From CAXMMR01 sp965198995 (lineage in GTDB: Bacteria > Pseudomonadota > Alphaproteobacteria > Acetobacterales > Acetobacteraceae): 64,000 bases of DNA. Below are positions 1 through 8,945 of the stretch, piece after piece. A program made the position numbers and the translations under genes. The stretch covers positions 1,984,001 to 2,048,000 of the forward strand of contig CBDAQG010000002.1 of the NCBI GenBank assembly GCA_965198995.1, read 5' to 3'. How positions within the stretch are numbered: position 1 is the first letter of the stretch; each line of letters begins with the position of its first letter. The notes beneath the pieces were generated by a model. That model was not told where the DNA came from, ran no database searches, and saw only the letters and a program-made list of their open reading frames with translations.

Positions 1-1101
1 GAACGCGTAGAACAACCCGGTTGCCAGCAATGGCGCCACGACCGCGGTGAGCCCTTCCACCGCCGACAGCACGCCCTGCATCTCGCCCTGGGTGTCGACC
101 TGGCCGCGTGCGGCGACCATCGCCCGCACCGAGGGCGTCGCCAGCCCGCCAAGCGCGATCAGCAAGACCGCTGGCAGCACGCCCCAGCCACCGACCGCCA
201 TGGCGAGCCCGGTATAGCCGAGCGCGCCGGCGCCGTAGCCGATCAGCGCGGAACGACGCTCGCCGAATCGGCCGTTGACCGGCCGCAGCAGCAATCCCTC
301 AACCACCGCCTGCGCGGTGCCGATCACGGCGAGCATGATCCCGTTGCGCTCCGTGCTCCAGCCGAACCGATAGCCGGTGTATAGCACCAGCGAGCTCTGC
401 ACCGTGCCCAGGCCCACCCAGGAGCACGACCAAGCCAGCGCCAGGCGGCCCAGCGAGCGGTCGCGCAGGATCTGGCTGACCAACCGGAACGGGTTCGCCC
501 CCGACCAGGTGAGCCGCCGCCGGTCGCTGCCGGCCAGGCTCTCCGGCAGGATCAGCAGCCCGAACGCGAAGTTCAGCAGCGACAGCCCGGCGGCGGCGTA
601 GAACGGCAGCCGTAAATCCCAGGTGCCAAGCAGGCCGCCCAGCGCCGGCCCGATGACAAAGCCGGCGCCGAAGGTCGCGCCGATCAGCCCGAAGCGCTTC
701 GAGCGCTCTTCGGGCGACGAGACGTCGGCGATGTAGGCGGTGGCCGCCGGCACGTTGGCCGAGGTCGCGCCGGCGATCAGCCGGCCGACGAACAGCCAGG
801 ACAGGCTCGGCGCCAAGGCCAGAAACACGTAATCGCAGCCCAGCCCCAGGACCGAGACGAGGATGACCGGCCGCCGCCCGAACCGGTCCGACAGCTCGCC
901 GAGCAGCGGCGCAGCGAGGAACTGCACGCCCGCATAGGCAGCGATGAGGGCGCCGATCCAGGGTGCGGCGCGATTGGGCGGCAGGTGGCCGAGCTTCTGC
1001 ACCAGCCCCGGCACAATCGGCGAGATCAGGCCAAGCCCGAGGGCATCAAGCCCGAGCGTGGCCAGGATGAAGGTGATGGACGCGCGCGGCCGTGCTGACA
1101 T
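1..1101 (-). CDS. TetA-like MFS drug efflux transporter (3' end cut by window edge)
   Basis: This is an inner-membrane proton-driven exporter of the major facilitator superfamily, closest by pattern to the TCR/Tet (TetA class A/G) group. The first 367 residues are present and the C-terminus lies beyond base 1. The start MSARPRASITF is followed at once by a hydrophobic segment. The loop 2-3 signature DRFGRRPVILVSVLG (MFS motif A) is intact, and the motif C region AGATSANVPAATAYIAD that typifies antiporters follows. TetA proteins are about 400 residues, so most of the protein is here. It is divergent from another MFS gene with a gap below 100 bp. The specific substrate cannot be read from sequence; tetracycline is only one possibility. 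The start at 1101 is the first ATG that gives a normal N-terminus. Confidence 0.88.
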   Translation of the reverse strand, partial: MSARPRASITFILATLGLDALGLGLISPIVPGLVQKLGHLPPNRAAPWIGALIAAYAGVQFLAAPLLGELSDRFGRRPVILVSVLGLGCDYVFLALAPSLSWLFVGRLIAGATSANVPAATAYIADVSSPEERSKRFGLIGATFGAGFVIGPALGGLLGTWDLRLPFYAAAGLSLLNFAFGLLILPESLAGSDRRRLTWSGANPFRLVSQILRDRSLGRLALAWSCSWVGLGTVQSSLVLYTGYRFGWSTERNGIMLAVIGTAQAVVEGLLLRPVNGRFGERRSALIGYGAGALGYTGLAMAVGGWGVLPAVLLIALGGLATPSVRAMVAARGQVDTQGEMQGVLSAVEGLTAVVAPLLATGLFYAF

Positions 1102-1183
1102 GCCCAGCCAAGCATGCTGCAGCGCATCGGTTCCCCTGCTCGCGGAGATGCAACATCGGCCGGGCAAGGGCCGTTGCGGACCG

Positions 1184-2419
1184 GTGACCAGCTCCATCCA
1201 ACGCGCCGCGACCGTCAGGTCGCCGCTGCCGCGCTTCCTGCTGCTTTACGGCGCGCTGTTCGCCGCATTCGGCGTCGCCTCGCCGTTCCTGCCCAACCTG
1301 ATGGGCGAATACGGACTTCAGCCATCGGCGATCGGCGTCGTCCTGGCTGCCGGCACCGCCATCCGCCTGCTCGCCGGGCCGCTCGGCGGGCGCCTGGCCG
1401 ACCGCAGCGGCCGCTCGCCGCTGGTGCTGACAGGCTTCACGATCGCCGCGGCGATCGTCGCCACCTTCTATGCCGGCGCCCGCGGCTTCGTCCCGCTGCT
1501 GCTCGTCGGCCTGGCGCACGCCTCGATGCTGGCGCCGATCAACCCGATCGCCGACGCGCTCGCGCTCGGCTCCTCCAAGGCCGCGCCGCAGGAGGGCGGC
1601 GGTTTTGCCTATGGCTGGGTGCGCGGCGCCGGCTCGGCCGCCTTCATCGCCGGCACGCTGCTCGCCGGCGTGATGGTCACCGCGCGCGGCCTGCCGGTCA
1701 TCATCTGGCTCAACGCCGGCCTGCTCGCGGTCGCCGCCGCACTCGGCTGGCTGCTGCCGAACCGCGTCGCCGGCACACCCGACGAGACGGCGCCGGCCGA
1801 AACCCGGAGCGGCGGCGTGTGGGCGCTGCTGCGCGTGCCGCACTTTGCCCAGCTCATGCTCGCCGTGGGGCTGATCGGCGGCAGCCACGCCATGCATGAC
1901 GGCTTCGAGGTTATCCGCTGGCGCGCCGCGGGCATGTCGGCCAGCCGCGCCAGCGACCTCTGGGCGGTCTCGGTCGCCGCCGAGGTCGTGATGTTCTTCG
2001 TCCTCGGCCGGCCGCTGCTGGCCCGCCTGGGGCCGGGCGGAGCGCTGATGCTGTCGGCCGCCGCCGGCATCCTGCGCTGGAGCGCCGCGGCGCTGACCGC
2101 GTCGTTCTCCATTCTGGTCTTCGTCGAGCCGCTGCACGGCCTGACCTTCGCGCTGCTGCACCTCGCCTGCATGCAGCGCATCGCCGAAAGCGTGCCGCGC
2201 CATCTGGCGGCCACCGCCCAGGCCTTCTACGCCACCGTCGCCATGGGCGCGTTCAGCGCCGTAGTCACCGCCTTGTCTGGACCGCTCTACCAGTCGCTCG
2301 GGGCGGGCGGGTTCTGGTTCATGGCAGGGCTGTGCGGCCTGGCGTTGCCGGTGGCGGGCGGATTAAGAAGCAAGCGGTTCTTTTTTGAAAAAAAGAACCA
2401 AAAAACTTTTGTTAGTTAG
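1184..2419 (+). CDS. MFS transporter, PPP (phenylpropionate permease-like) family
   Basis: This is a 12-helix inner-membrane major facilitator protein. The N-terminal stretch LLYGALFAAFGVASPFLP and the motif GRLADRSGRSPLVL resemble the 3-phenylpropionate/nucleoside-symporter-like (MFS_1_like) group. The open frame extends back to 944, but that part is antisense to the neighbouring tetA-like gene. The GTG at 1184 gives MTSSIQ followed by the first helix; an ATG at 1148 is the alternative. The last 15 or so residues (KRFFFEKKNQKTFVS) are encoded by an intergenic family A repeat that also supplies the stop codon, so the native C-terminus probably ended near the GGLRS residues. The substrate is unknown. 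Confidence 0.85.
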   Translation: MTSSIQRAATVRSPLPRFLLLYGALFAAFGVASPFLPNLMGEYGLQPSAIGVVLAAGTAIRLLAGPLGGRLADRSGRSPLVLTGFTIAAAIVATFYAGARGFVPLLLVGLAHASMLAPINPIADALALGSSKAAPQEGGGFAYGWVRGAGSAAFIAGTLLAGVMVTARGLPVIIWLNAGLLAVAAALGWLLPNRVAGTPDETAPAETRSGGVWALLRVPHFAQLMLAVGLIGGSHAMHDGFEVIRWRAAGMSASRASDLWAVSVAAEVVMFFVLGRPLLARLGPGGALMLSAAAGILRWSAAALTASFSILVFVEPLHGLTFALLHLACMQRIAESVPRHLAATAQAFYATVAMGAFSAVVTALSGPLYQSLGAGGFWFMAGLCGLALPVAGGLRSKRFFFEKKNQKTFVS

Positions 2420-2490
2420 CGCTTACCGTCGCCACGGAGTGCGACGGCGCGAGCCGAAGTTTTTTGCTTCTTTTTTTCAAAAAAGAAGCC
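2375..2490. repeat. Family A palindromic repeat, copy 1 (two arms)
   Basis: The left arm (TTCTTTTTTGAAAAAAAGAA, then CAAAAAACTTTTG) and a right arm that is its reverse complement are separated by about 40 bp. Each arm is itself a near-perfect hairpin with a T-run. The left arm is read in frame as the tail of the upstream MFS gene. Position between that gene and a convergent tRNA suggests it may act as a bidirectional terminator. Confidence 0.9.
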
Positions 2491-2505
2491 CTTCCTTCCA
2501 AACGT

Positions 2506-2591
2506 TGGTGGAGGGGGTTGGATTCGAACCAACGTAGGCGTGCGCCAGCGGATTTACAGTCCGCCCCCTTTAGCCACTCGGGCACCCCTCC
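2506..2591 (-). tRNA. tRNA-Tyr (anticodon GTA)
   Basis: On the minus strand the acceptor arms GGAGGGG and CCCCTCC pair. The D-arm GCCCGAGTGGCTAAAGGGGG carries the usual type II insertions. The anticodon loop CTGTAAA gives GTA for tyrosine. The long variable arm and T-arm GGTTCGAATCC are present, and the 3' CCA is encoded (2506-2508). The location beside rlmB is an arrangement commonly seen in Alphaproteobacteria. Confidence 0.97.
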
Positions 2592-2663
2592 GAACGCGAG
2601 GCCGGACGTAGTGCCCCACCCCCACGCTGTCAACGAAGCCCGCCCTCGGCTATAGACAGACGG

Positions 2664-3572
2664 ATGGCAGATCACAGCGGACGCGGCCGGTCGGGCCCAT
2701 CGAACCCGGGCTCAGGCAGGCCGGCGCCCCAACCTCATCAGGCCCGGCCTCACCAGGCCCAACCTCATCAAGCCCAACCTCATCAAGCCCAACCTCATCA
2801 AGCCCGGCCGCATCAGGACCGCACGCCCTTTCCGCGTCAGCCCGCGGGCGCCCCGTCCGGCACCGTCTGGCTTTACGGCCTCCATCCGGTCGCCGCCGCG
2901 CTCGCCAACCCGCATCGCCGCCTGCGCCGGCTGCTGGTGACGGCCGAGTCCGAGGCCGCACTCACCGCCGCGACGCCGCAGCCCTGGCCGCTGCCGCCGG
3001 AGCGGGTTGAGCGCGCCCGCATCGACGCCGCCATCGGACGCGACGCGGTGCATCAGGGCGTCGCGGTGCTCGCCGACCCGCTGCCGCCGCCCTCGCTCGC
3101 CCAGGTGCTGGAGCGGCCCGGGCTGCTGCTGGTGCTCGACCAGGTCAGCGACCCGCGCAACGTCGGCGCCATCCTGCGCTCGGCCGCCGCCTTCGGCATC
3201 GCCGGCGTGGTCACCCAGGACCGCCACGCCCCGGAGGAGACCGGCGCGCTCGCCAAGGCCGCGAGCGGCGCCCTTGAGACCGTGCCCATGCTGCGCGCCG
3301 TCAATCTCGCCCGCACGCTGGTGGCGCTGAAGGCCGCCGGCCTGTGGATCGTCGGCCTGGCAGCCGGCGCGGCGCCGCTGCGAGGCGCGGCGTTCGGCGA
3401 GCGGCGTGTCGCCCTGGTTTTGGGCGCGGAGGGCGAGGGCCTGAGGCGGCTCACCCGCGAAAGCTGCGACGAGCTGGCTGGGCTTGCGATGCCGGGCGGC
3501 ATGGAGAGCCTGAACGTCTCCGCCGCAGCCGCGATCGCGCTCTACGAATTGACCGGCGCACGCCCTGTCTAG
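2664..3572 (+). CDS. rlmB: 23S rRNA 2'-O-ribose methyltransferase RlmB (TrmH/SPOUT family)
   Basis: The enzyme methylates the 2'-O of G2251 (E. coli numbering) in the 23S rRNA peptidyl-transferase region using SAM. The substrate-binding domain begins at about residue 68 (WLYGLHPVAAAL). The SPOUT knot follows with motif 1 DQVSDPRNVGAILRSAAAFG, motif 2 VLGAEGEGLRRL and motif 3 MPGGMESLNVSAAAAIALYE. The N-terminal 65 residues are an extra low-complexity Pro/His/Gln extension built by a 15-bp tandem repeat (PHQAQ units), which the core family lacks. At 302 residues it is about 50 longer than typical RlmB. The ATG at 2664 is the only clear start before the repeat. Confidence 0.93.
   Translation: MADHSGRGRSGPSNPGSGRPAPQPHQARPHQAQPHQAQPHQAQPHQARPHQDRTPFPRQPAGAPSGTVWLYGLHPVAAALANPHRRLRRLLVTAESEAALTAATPQPWPLPPERVERARIDAAIGRDAVHQGVAVLADPLPPPSLAQVLERPGLLLVLDQVSDPRNVGAILRSAAAFGIAGVVTQDRHAPEETGALAKAASGALETVPMLRAVNLARTLVALKAAGLWIVGLAAGAAPLRGAAFGERRVALVLGAEGEGLRRLTRESCDELAGLAMPGGMESLNVSAAAAIALYELTGARPV
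2731..2820 (+). repeat. 15-bp in-frame tandem repeat in rlmB, 6 units
   Basis: Six consecutive 15-bp units of AACCTCATCAAGCCC type lie here; three are identical and the outer ones diverge. They encode PHQAQ/PHQAR pentapeptides. Because the unit is a multiple of three, copy-number change keeps the reading frame. Confidence 0.95.
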
Positions 3573-3798
3573 GGCGGTTCCACTAGGGTGGAACCACTCT
3601 CATCGTTTTTGGCGAGCGCTTTTCAGCAGCCTAAGATCGCTAAGCGATCGCAGTAAGGCTGATATTGCTCCAGCAACTTGCGCCAGCAGTCATCAGCCCA
3701 GGGCCGCAACGCGATCGTCGTCAGTCTCTAACGGTTTGTTAACCTCGTTCTGTGATCCTGCGCCCGAGACGCGAGGAAGCCAGATCGGAGGGGCAGCG

Positions 3799-4017
3799 AT
3801 GCCGGTGGAGTGGACGATCCTGTCCGAGGAGGCGCAGCTTTCGCTGTCGACGGCGGCGATGCGCCGTGCCCTATCCCTTGTTGCGCACGAGGCCGAGCGG
3901 CTGGCAGCCGAAATAGATGACGGCCATCTCACCGACCAAGGCGGCGCCGAAGCCCTCCGCCTGCTGACCGCATTGATCCGCCTGGACGACCCCGACCCCC
4001 AACGCGGCCACGCCTAA
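3799..4017 (+). CDS. Small hypothetical protein (72 aa)
   Basis: This short ORF begins MPVEWTILSEEAQLSLS with a good ribosome binding site (GGAGGGG, 3787-3793) about 6 bases upstream. The protein is acidic, helical-looking and Leu/Ala-rich, with no signal peptide or membrane segment. It runs convergently toward rpmA. I do not recognise a family. The RBS and a codon pattern like its neighbours support coding. An upstream in-frame ATG at 3736 lacks such a site and is less likely. Confidence 0.55.
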   Translation: MPVEWTILSEEAQLSLSTAAMRRALSLVAHEAERLAAEIDDGHLTDQGGAEALRLLTALIRLDDPDPQRGHA

Positions 4018-4066
4018 CAACCGGGGGTCTGGCGCCTCAGGCCTCGACCGGCGGCGCCGCGCTTCC

Positions 4067-4336
4067 TTACTCCGCCGCCAGCGCCAACGCCTGAACGGAA
4101 ACGTGCACCCGACTATCCGCCTTGGTCTCGAACTTCACATGTCCGTCGATCAGGGCGAAGATCGTGTGATCCTTGCCAAGCCCAACATTGGTGCCAGGCT
4201 TCCAGCGTGTGCCGCGCTGCCGGATGATGATGTTGCCGGCGATGACGCTCTCGCCGCCATATTTCTTCACGCCGAGCCGCCGCCCTGCGGTGTCGCGCCC
4301 GTTGCGCGAGGAGCCGCCTGCCTTCTTGTGTGCCAT
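4067..4336 (-). CDS. rpmA: 50S ribosomal protein L27
   Basis: This large-subunit ribosomal protein, 89 residues, has an N-terminus (MAHKKAGGSSRNGRDT) that reaches the peptidyl-transferase centre. The conserved run KYGGESVIAGNIIIRQRGT and the GxxVGxGKDHTIFAL block are complete. It follows rplU with a 19-bp gap, the usual rplU-rpmA operon. obgE, often next in this operon, is not found downstream here; a convergent small ORF follows instead. Confidence 0.97.
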   Translation of the reverse strand: MAHKKAGGSSRNGRDTAGRRLGVKKYGGESVIAGNIIIRQRGTRWKPGTNVGLGKDHTIFALIDGHVKFETKADSRVHVSVQALALAAE

Positions 4337-4355
4337 CTGCCGTGCTCCCTGCCGC

Positions 4356-4670
4356 TCAGGCGGTGACGATGTCGCCGAACCGCAGCACGGTCACGTGCTG
4401 ACGGTGGCCATTGCGACGCCGGCTGTTCTGTCGGCGTCGCTTCTTGAAGATGATGACGGTGGGCAGCCGATCCTGCGCCACCACCGTAGCGCTGATCGAG
4501 GCGCCTTCAACCAGCGGCGCGCCGATGGCGATGCCGGCGTCGGTGCCGACCGCGAGGATTTCACTGAACGTCACGGTCGCTCCGGCCTCCGCCTCGAGCT
4601 TCTCGACCTTCAGCACGTCGCCTGGCGCGACGCGGTATTGCTTTCCGCCGGTGCGGATGACTGCAAACAT
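4356..4670 (-). CDS. rplU: 50S ribosomal protein L21
   Basis: This 104-residue large-subunit protein binds 23S rRNA and is the first gene of the rplU-rpmA operon. The start MFAVIRTGGKQYRV is the family's canonical N-terminus, and the C-terminal block FKKRRRQNSRRRNGHRQ is the L21 basic signature. The frame stays open upstream to 4790 but has no homology there. The ATG at 4670 preceded by a GGAAGAGG-like site is the clear start. Confidence 0.97.
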   Translation of the reverse strand: MFAVIRTGGKQYRVAPGDVLKVEKLEAEAGATVTFSEILAVGTDAGIAIGAPLVEGASISATVVAQDRLPTVIIFKKRRRQNSRRRNGHRQHVTVLRFGDIVTA

Positions 4671-4844
4671 CAGCAAGCCTCTTCCTGTAGCGCTCGTTGG
4701 CGCCAGTTCTTTGCCGAGCGTCGTTCGCGCCCGTGCGTCGACATCCGGCTCGCGCCAGCATTGCCGGCGGCTGTATGCGACCGGGCCCACCGAGTGTCAA
4801 CGTCTTGCGGGCTTGCCGCCGCCCGTCCTATACGCCGTCGCGAC

Positions 4845-4935
<91 letters not shown>

Positions 4936-5026
4936 GCCACCACCAAGCCACTGACGTCGAAGGTCTCGGCTTCGTCCGCAGCTGACTGGCCGCGCGCAGG
5001 TCGCGGTGTCGGTGCGGATAGAGGCG

Positions 5027-6073
5027 TCAGAGCTGCCGTCTCGCCACACTGTGGGCCTGCAGCAGTTCGGGCCAGGCCGGCGCATAGATGCGTGCCCGAT
5101 CGTAGAGTTCGGCCGCCTCATGCCACCGGCCTTGCCGTGCGCGCAGGTCGCCGAGCCCTTTCAGCGGGTCGGCGAAGTGCGGGCTGCGACTGTTCGCCGC
5201 CGTGAGGTCGGCGTCGGCGCCCGTCAGGTCGCCGCGCCTCAGCTCCGACAATCCGCGCTCAAGGTAGACGAGCGAGGCGTCCGGCACGGCGGCGATCCCC
5301 TCGCTCCAGACGCGTTCGGCGCCGGCAAGGTCGCCGGTCCGCTCCAGCACCCGTCCGTGCAGGGCGAAGCAGCGTGAGTAGGCGCCGGCCTCGCGGAACG
5401 TCGCCTCGGCCGCGGCGGCCTGGCCGGCCAGACCCTGCGCCTGCCCCAGCAGGCAGGCGGAGTCCGTGAACGTAATCCTGACGCCGGCATCCGCCCGCCA
5501 GGTGGCGAGAAAAGCCGCCAGCGGCGGGATCGCCGCTCCAGGATCACCGCGGTCAAGCGCCAGCTGCCCGGCGAACAGGTCGGCCTCGGCCTTGGGAGGC
5601 GGAGCGCGTCGCCTGCAGCTTGAGCAGCTCGTCCAGCACCCCGCCGGCGACGACCTCGCCGCTCAGACCCCTGCCCGTCAGCGCAGGCGGCGCCTGGAAG
5701 GAGTCCACCACCACCGATCGCGAGGTGGCGGCGTCGTAGACCATGGCAAGGGCGACGAACGTCAGGCCGCCGCTGAGCAGGATGAAGAACAACTGCGTCC
5801 CCGCCCTGAGCCGTCGGTGAACCGGCGCAGCTTGAGGTGGGAGAGCGTAACCTCCCGCTGCTCGTGCAGGTGTTCGGTCTGGATGTCGACCAGGCGGCCC
5901 TGCTTGTGGAAATACGCGGCCGCCCGCGCGGCAAGCTCCGGGTCGGACCGTGCGGCCTGCATCGCCGCCGCCGCCGCGAACGGGTCCAGTGCGGCAGCGG
6001 AGCCTTCGCTTTCCGTCTCGCCGGCGCGCTCGTCCTCACCCAGCAGCCGCTCGGATAGCGTCCCTTCGGCCAC
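5027..6073 (-). pseudogene. Membrane-anchored tetratricopeptide-repeat protein, two compensating frameshifts
   Basis: The reading is split over two frames. Residues from MAEGTLSERLL through LSHLKLRRFTDG are in the first frame. A one-base loss near 5806-5813 moves to a second frame carrying a transmembrane helix (LFFILLSGGLTFVALAMVYD) and VVVDSFQAPPALTGRGLSG. A one-base gain near 5593-5599 returns to the first frame (KAEADLFAGQLALDRG), and TPR-like helices follow to the stop (VWSEGIAAVPDASLVYLERG). Repaired, it would be about 348 residues: cytoplasmic N-terminus, one helix, periplasmic TPR domain. Such proteins scaffold other proteins; the partner is unknown. It lies 82 bp after kdpC on the same strand. 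Two sequence errors are as possible as real decay. Confidence 0.75.
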
Positions 6074-6155
6074 CGCCGCCCCTCCCCACGCATGCCTCGC
6101 TCATGCGAAGCTATCCGGCGGAAGTCCAGCCTTTCAAGGTCGCGAACTCCTGAAC

Positions 6156-6752
6156 CTAGCGAGCCCCGTCCAACGCCAGATTGACCTCGAGCACGTTCAC
6201 CCGCGGCTCACCAATCACTCCGAACAGCCGGCCGCTGGTATGCGCCTGCAGGATTGCATCCACCTGCGCATCGCTCAGATGGCGGGCGGCGGCCACCCGG
6301 GCGACCTGGCGGGCAGCGTTCTGCGGCGAGATGTCGGGATCAAGCCCGCTCGCCGACGTCGTCACGGCGTCGCCCGGCACCGGCGCCGCGCCGGCCTTGG
6401 CGAGGTCACCCCGCACCCGGTCGATCAGCGCCTTGGAGGTCGGTCCAAGATTGGAGCCGGCGGAGTTCGCGGCGTTGTACGGCGCGGCGACAGTCTTGGT
6501 CGGGTCGTCCGGATGCGCCGGATCCTGCCCTTGCGTCGCGGACGGCCGACCCTGGAAGTAGCGGTCGGCGGTAAAATTCTGCCCGAGCAGCGACGAGCCG
6601 ACCACATGGCCGTCGCGCCGGATCAGGCTGCCCCCGGCCGTCGTCGGCAGCGCCACCGCAGCCGCGCCGACGAAGCCGAGCGGCAGGGCGATGCCCGTCA
6701 GGATCGTGAACAGCACGACCAGAACGAGCGCCGGGCGAAGTTGAACGATCAT
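6156..6752 (-). CDS. kdpC: Potassium-transporting ATPase subunit KdpC
   Basis: This is the accessory subunit of the high-affinity KdpFABC K+ pump: a single N-terminal membrane helix (residues 7-35, ending AAAVALPTTAGGSLI) and a periplasmic domain. Family blocks GSLIRRDGHVVGSSLLGQ, FQGRPSAT, AANSAGSNLGPTSKAL, DAVTTSASGLDPDISP and GEPRVNVLEVNLAL are all present. The length of 198 residues is normal. The start overlaps the kdpB stop by one base (TGATG), so it is translationally coupled. Confidence 0.97.
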   Translation of the reverse strand: MIVQLRPALVLVVLFTILTGIALPLGFVGAAAVALPTTAGGSLIRRDGHVVGSSLLGQNFTADRYFQGRPSATQGQDPAHPDDPTKTVAAPYNAANSAGSNLGPTSKALIDRVRGDLAKAGAAPVPGDAVTTSASGLDPDISPQNAARQVARVAAARHLSDAQVDAILQAHTSGRLFGVIGEPRVNVLEVNLALDGAR

Positions 6753-8824
6753 CAGTGCATTCCGAACAGGGTGAGGATCATGTCGATCAGCTTGATGCCG
6801 ATAAACGGCGCCACCAGACCGCCAAGCCCGTAAATCAGCAAATTGCGCCGCAGCAGCGCCGCCGCACCGATGGGCGTGAACTTGACGCCGCGCAGCGCCA
6901 GCGGGACGAGGGCGACGATGATCAGCGCATTGAAGATCACCGCCGACATGATCGCCGATTGCGGCGAGTGCAGCCGCATGATGTTGAGCGCCCGCAGCCC
7001 GGGATAGGTGGCGACGAAGATCGCCGGCAGGATGGCGAAGTATTTCGACACGTCGTTGGCAATCGAGAACGTCGTCAACGAGCCGCGGGTGATCAGCAGC
7101 TGCTTGCCGATCTCCACGATCTCGATGAGCTTGGTCGGGTCGCTGTCGAGGTCGACCATGTTGCCGGCCTCGCGCGCCGCCTGGGTGCCGGTCTGCATCG
7201 CCACCCCCACGTCAGCCTGGGCCAGCGCCGGCGCATCATTGGTGCCGTCGCCGCACATCGCCACCAGCCGTCCCTCGGCCTGCACGCGACGGATGTAGTC
7301 AAGCTTGTCCTGCGGCGTCGCCTGGGCGAGGAAGTCGTCCACCCCCGCCTCGGTCGCGATCGCCGCCGCCGTCACCTTGTTGTCGCCGGTGATCATCACC
7401 GTGCGGATGCCCATCCGGCGCAGCGCCGCGAAGCGCTCGCGTATGCCGGGCTTGACGATGTCCTTGAGCTCGATCACGCCCATCAGCCGGTTGCCCTGGG
7501 TCACCGCCAGCGGCGTGCCGCCGGCGCGCGCCACCCGGTCCACCGCGGCGCTGAACACCTGCGGCGGCGCCAAAGCGAGGTCACCGCGACTGTCACCCGC
7601 CTGCTCGCCATGCGTCAGCGCCAGCACCGAATCGACCGCGCCCTTGCGCCACGAGCGGCTGTCCGCGTCCAGACCCGAAACCCGCGTGTTGGCCGAGAAC
7701 GCCACCACCTGGCCGCCGGGCGGCATCTCGGGAATGACGCCGTGCCGGTCGCGCACATAGGTCAGGATCGACCGCCCCTCCGGCGTGTCGTCGCCCAGCG
7801 AGGCCATCGCCGCCGCCTCCGCGAGCGTGCGCTCCTCCACCCCCGGCACCGGATACAGCCCCGCCGCCATGCGGTTGCCAAACGTGATCGTGCCGGTCTT
7901 GTCGAGCAGCAGCATGTCGACGTCGCCCGCCGCCTCAACGGCGCGGCCCGAGGTCGCAACGACGTTGAAGCGGATCAGCCGGTCCATGCCCGCAATGCCG
8001 ATCGCCGACAGCAGGCCGCCGATCGTCGTCGGGATCAGGGTCACCAGCAGCGCCACCAGCACCGGAACGCTGAGGTCGGTACCGGAGTAGTGTGCCAGGC
8101 CGACCAGCGTCACCACCGCGATCAGGAAGATGATGGTCAGCCCCGCAAGCAGGATGTCGAGCGCGATCTCGTTCGGCGTCTTGCGACGCTCCGCACCCTC
8201 CACCAGCGCGATCATCCGGTCGATGAAGGTCGCTCCAGGGTCGGCGGTCACCCGCACGATCAGCCAGTCCGACACCACCTGGGTGCCGCCGGTCACCGCC
8301 GAACGGTCGCCGCCCGCCTCGCGGATCACCGGCGCGGACTCGCCGGTGATCGCGCTTTCGTTGACGCTCGCAATGCCCTCGACGATCTCGCCGTCACTCG
8401 GGATCAGGTCGTTGGTCTCCACCAGCACCAGCATGCCGCGCCGCAGCTCCGGCGCCGGCACCTGGCGCGACGAGCCGCGATCCTTCGGCGAGGCGATAAC
8501 CTTCGCCATCATGTCGCTGCGCGAACGGCGCAGGCTCTCAGCCCGCGCCCGCCCGCGCCCCTCAGCCACCGCCTCGGCAAACGTCGCGAACAGCACCGTC
8601 AGCCACAGCCCGGCAGCGATCGCCAACGCGAACCCCCAGGCCTGGCCGGTAAACAGGTTGCGGAGGCCGAGCACGGTCACCAGCGCCGCCACCACCTCGG
8701 TCACGAAGATCACCGGGTTGGCGATCAGGTGGCGCGGATCGAGCTTGGCGAAGGAGTCGCGGCTTGCCCGGGCGATGATCGTGCTGTCGAAGAGCGAGAT
8801 CGTGTCGGCGTTGGTCTGAGCCAT
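6752..8824 (-). CDS. kdpB: Potassium-transporting P-type ATPase subunit KdpB
   Basis: This is the catalytic P-type ATPase subunit of KdpFABC that hydrolyses ATP to drive K+ uptake. The phosphorylation motif LLLDKTGTITFG places the acceptor Asp at about residue 308. The actuator loop is INESAITGESAPV-like (SVNESAITGESAP), and the P-domain has MITGDNKVTAAAIA and CGDGTNDAPALAQADVG. The length of 690 residues is typical. I chose the ATG at 8824, with GAGGA 8 bases upstream, over the GTG one codon earlier. A 121-bp spacer with a degenerate family B repeat separates it from kdpA, unusual inside a kdp operon. Confidence 0.98.
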   Translation of the reverse strand: MAQTNADTISLFDSTIIARASRDSFAKLDPRHLIANPVIFVTEVVAALVTVLGLRNLFTGQAWGFALAIAAGLWLTVLFATFAEAVAEGRGRARAESLRRSRSDMMAKVIASPKDRGSSRQVPAPELRRGMLVLVETNDLIPSDGEIVEGIASVNESAITGESAPVIREAGGDRSAVTGGTQVVSDWLIVRVTADPGATFIDRMIALVEGAERRKTPNEIALDILLAGLTIIFLIAVVTLVGLAHYSGTDLSVPVLVALLVTLIPTTIGGLLSAIGIAGMDRLIRFNVVATSGRAVEAAGDVDMLLLDKTGTITFGNRMAAGLYPVPGVEERTLAEAAAMASLGDDTPEGRSILTYVRDRHGVIPEMPPGGQVVAFSANTRVSGLDADSRSWRKGAVDSVLALTHGEQAGDSRGDLALAPPQVFSAAVDRVARAGGTPLAVTQGNRLMGVIELKDIVKPGIRERFAALRRMGIRTVMITGDNKVTAAAIATEAGVDDFLAQATPQDKLDYIRRVQAEGRLVAMCGDGTNDAPALAQADVGVAMQTGTQAAREAGNMVDLDSDPTKLIEIVEIGKQLLITRGSLTTFSIANDVSKYFAILPAIFVATYPGLRALNIMRLHSPQSAIMSAVIFNALIIVALVPLALRGVKFTPIGAAALLRRNLLIYGLGGLVAPFIGIKLIDMILTLFGMH

Positions 8825-8837
8825 CACAGCATCCTCA

Positions 8838-8945
8838 AGAAAGGCGAGGGCTTTGCCCTCGACCCACCAAGGGCTCGAGGCCCTTGGATCCCATTCAGCG
8901 TCTTAGAATTTGATTGTAAGGGCTCGGCGTTGATGGGGTCCTTCC
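8838..8945. repeat. Degenerate family B repeat between kdpA and kdpB
   Basis: The hairpin GAGGGCTTTGCCCTC followed by a second imperfect stem (AAGGGCTCGAGGCCCTT) and an AT-rich remnant matches the layout of family B. It sits within the kdp operon, so it could attenuate or process the transcript between kdpA and kdpB (inference). Confidence 0.6.

Noticed and set aside
944..1183. Earlier start for the PPP-type MFS gene
   Set aside because: The extra 80 codons overlap the divergent tetA-like gene antisense and do not resemble an MFS N-terminus.
3573..3798. Possible small RNA or gene after rlmB
   Set aside because: Only a short palindrome (AAGATCGCTAAGCGATC near 3632) is visible; there is no ORF, no terminator run and nothing to support an RNA gene.
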